Assembly: GCA_023394015.1 (NCBI GenBank)
Contig: JAEXBL010000183.1
Span: 1 to 5,595 of the forward strand
Source of the DNA: Pseudomonadota bacterium
Lineage (GTDB): Bacteria; Pseudomonadota; Gammaproteobacteria; Burkholderiales; Burkholderiaceae_C
Length of the DNA: 5,595 nt
Reading direction: 5' to 3'
This document shows positions 5,587 through 5,595 of this stretch, piece after piece. Every line of letters starts with the position of its first letter. Position 1 is the first letter of the stretch. A program made the translations under genes and the position numbers. The notes beneath the pieces are model-generated. The model worked only from the letters and a program-made list of their open reading frames with translations. It made no database searches and was not told where the DNA came from.

Positions 5587-5595
5587 ACCGCCGCA

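Overview
The window is GC-rich DNA with strong G/C bias at third codon positions. It reads as an ordinary chromosomal segment of a betaproteobacterium, most likely of the family Comamonadaceae (Acidovorax, Hydrogenophaga or a relative). That placement is inferred from the style of the GTP-type PEP carboxykinase and from an intergenic repeat I recall as typical of the family; no database search was possible. I see no phage, transposon, CRISPR, tRNA or rRNA genes and no clear sign of a new multi-gene system. The long open frames opposite pckG and the other genes are GC-rich shadows.

Layout, left to right: (1) about 90 bases with no supportable gene; (2) a flavin reductase-like FMN protein on the minus strand; (3) divergently, an alpha/beta-hydrolase on the plus strand whose expected nucleophilic serine is glycine; (4) a convergent gap of about 160 bases with a 28-base inverted repeat; (5) on the minus strand, a calcineurin-like metallophosphoesterase followed after 46 bases by a universal stress protein, probably co-transcribed; (6) a gap holding a family-type repeat and the rho-independent terminator of the next gene; (7) pckG, GTP-dependent phosphoenolpyruvate carboxykinase, minus strand; (8) about 300 bases without a gene, including the probable pckG leader and a second, diverged copy of the repeat; (9) a 45-residue single-span membrane protein, minus strand; (10) a right edge ending in long C-runs.

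Functionally, pckG links the TCA cycle to gluconeogenesis. The stress protein and phosphoesterase look like a small housekeeping or stress pair. The flavin reductase and hydrolase share an upstream region but no common pathway can be shown. The points most worth checking are the serine-less hydrolase, the small membrane protein and the repeat pair.
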